Positions 63,487-64,000 of a DNA stretch of 64,000 bases are shown in pieces. A program made the position numbers and the translations under genes. Every line of letters starts with the position of its first letter. Position 1 is the first letter of the stretch. The stretch comes from Monodelphis domestica. Taxonomy: Eukaryota > Chordata > Mammalia > Didelphimorphia > Didelphidae. The stretch covers positions 182,837,114 to 182,901,113 of the forward strand of contig NC_077233.1 of assembly GCF_027887165.1 (NCBI RefSeq), given 5' to 3'. The notes below the pieces were generated by a model, which searched no databases, was not told the DNA's origin, and saw only the letters and a program-made list of their open reading frames with translations.

Positions 63487-63645
63487 GAAATCAGAAAAAA
63501 TGTGAAGAATACGGGCCTAGCAGCATCATATCTTAAAATGTACAATAAAGCAGTGAACATAAAAACAATATGGTACTGGCTAAGAGACAGAAGGGAGGAT
63601 CAGTGGAATAGACTTGGGGTAAGTGACCTCAGCAAGACAGTGTAC
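63487..63645 (+). repeat. LINE-1 ORF2 fragment, sense
   Basis: 'acgggcctagcagcatcata', 'tacaataaagcagtgaacat', 'aacaatatggtactggctaa', 'gatcagtggaatagacttgg' are ORF2; the frame includes YNKAVNIKTIWYWLRDRRED. It stops abruptly at 63645, where an LTR-like sequence begins. Confidence 0.85.
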
Positions 63646-64000
63646 TGTCACAAGCCTGGGTCCAGCCCTTCTGGTGGCTCCAGGGGTCCTTGATAGGTGG
63701 AACAGTGTAGGCAGAAATGAATGATGGAAGACAGCTGTGTGTATCTATCTGCCCGGGGCAAGGCTATGCATGAAGTGTCTGCTTCACCATGCCCAGGGTT
63801 AGCTTTTATTTTTATACCCATTTTCTTGGCACCTAGCTACATTATTCAACATATATGTTTGAATAAACATAATTGGATAAGTGATACATTAACTTTTAAC
63901 AAATTAACATTCTGAGATCATTCTATACACTTATATTGTAATTATTGATTCTGACAGGATATACAAAGATTTTGCACAAGATAAATGATTTCATCACAGG
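63646..64000. mobile_element. Probable ERV LTR start (fossil), runs off the window
   Basis: L1 homology ends and 'tgtcacaagcctgggtccag' begins with the TGT of an LTR. The content (G/C-rich start, AT-rich later part) fits an LTR, perhaps ERV2-type. The far end and target duplication lie outside the window, so boundary, orientation and class are tentative. No coding part is visible. Confidence 0.4.

Overview
This 64 kb window is mammalian nuclear DNA, almost certainly from a marsupial. The diagnosis rests on its interspersed repeats: MIR/THER1 and MAR1 CORE-SINEs (MAR1 has the BovB/RTE-like 3' end), a very frequent tRNA-headed SINE whose 3' part reads like the WSINE1/WALLSI group, marsupial-type LINE-1 3' ends in many copies, and old L2 and L3/CR1 LINEs. 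The SINE 3' end keeps a segment that I recall as missing from the opossum version, which leans towards an Australian lineage; that is from memory and weak. Nothing bacterial, viral or plasmid-like is present: no operons, rRNA, tRNA genes or CRISPR.

I could not support any intact host protein-coding gene. The open reading frames are short and fall in repeats, microsatellites or low-complexity sequence, except for LINE-1 ORF2 remnants. The window therefore reads as intergenic or intronic. Candidate single-copy segments that could hold host function are about 1.0-2.7 kb, 6.85-7.7 kb, 23.3-24.4 kb, 37.4-38.1 kb, 42.9-44.05 kb (3'UTR-like on the minus strand), 45.3-46.6 kb, 47.65-48.6 kb, 52.1-53.35 kb and 59.35-60.1 kb.

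Layout. 0-14 kb: SINEs and L2/L3 fragments, a purine tract, and an uninterrupted 462-nt pyrimidine tract at 8825-9286. 14-24 kb: an antisense 7SL RNA retrocopy followed by L2/MIR mosaics. 24-36.4 kb: LINE-1-rich, with LTR-type retroviral fossils (27.5 and 30.4 kb) and one L1 carrying nearly the whole ORF2 (32.77-36.40 kb). 36.4-42.6 kb: SINE clusters and more L1. 42.6-56 kb: L2 and SINEs between unique stretches. 56-64 kb: densely nested repeats, including an L1 with a 5' inversion, an L1 inside an L1 that itself holds a solo LTR, a SINE inside a SINE inside an L2, and an LTR cut by the window end.

The most interesting items are the solo LTR at 61330-62045 with an array of palindromic TTCTTGGCAAGAA motifs, the twin-primed L1 at 57419-58119, the antisense 7SL copy at 14423-14686, the long pyrimidine tract, and two unclassified repeat pairs shared between distant parts of the window. 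I see no undescribed gene system. Family names come from remembered consensus sequences without a database search, and most repeat ends are good to about 10-20 bases unless a target-site duplication (TSD) is given.
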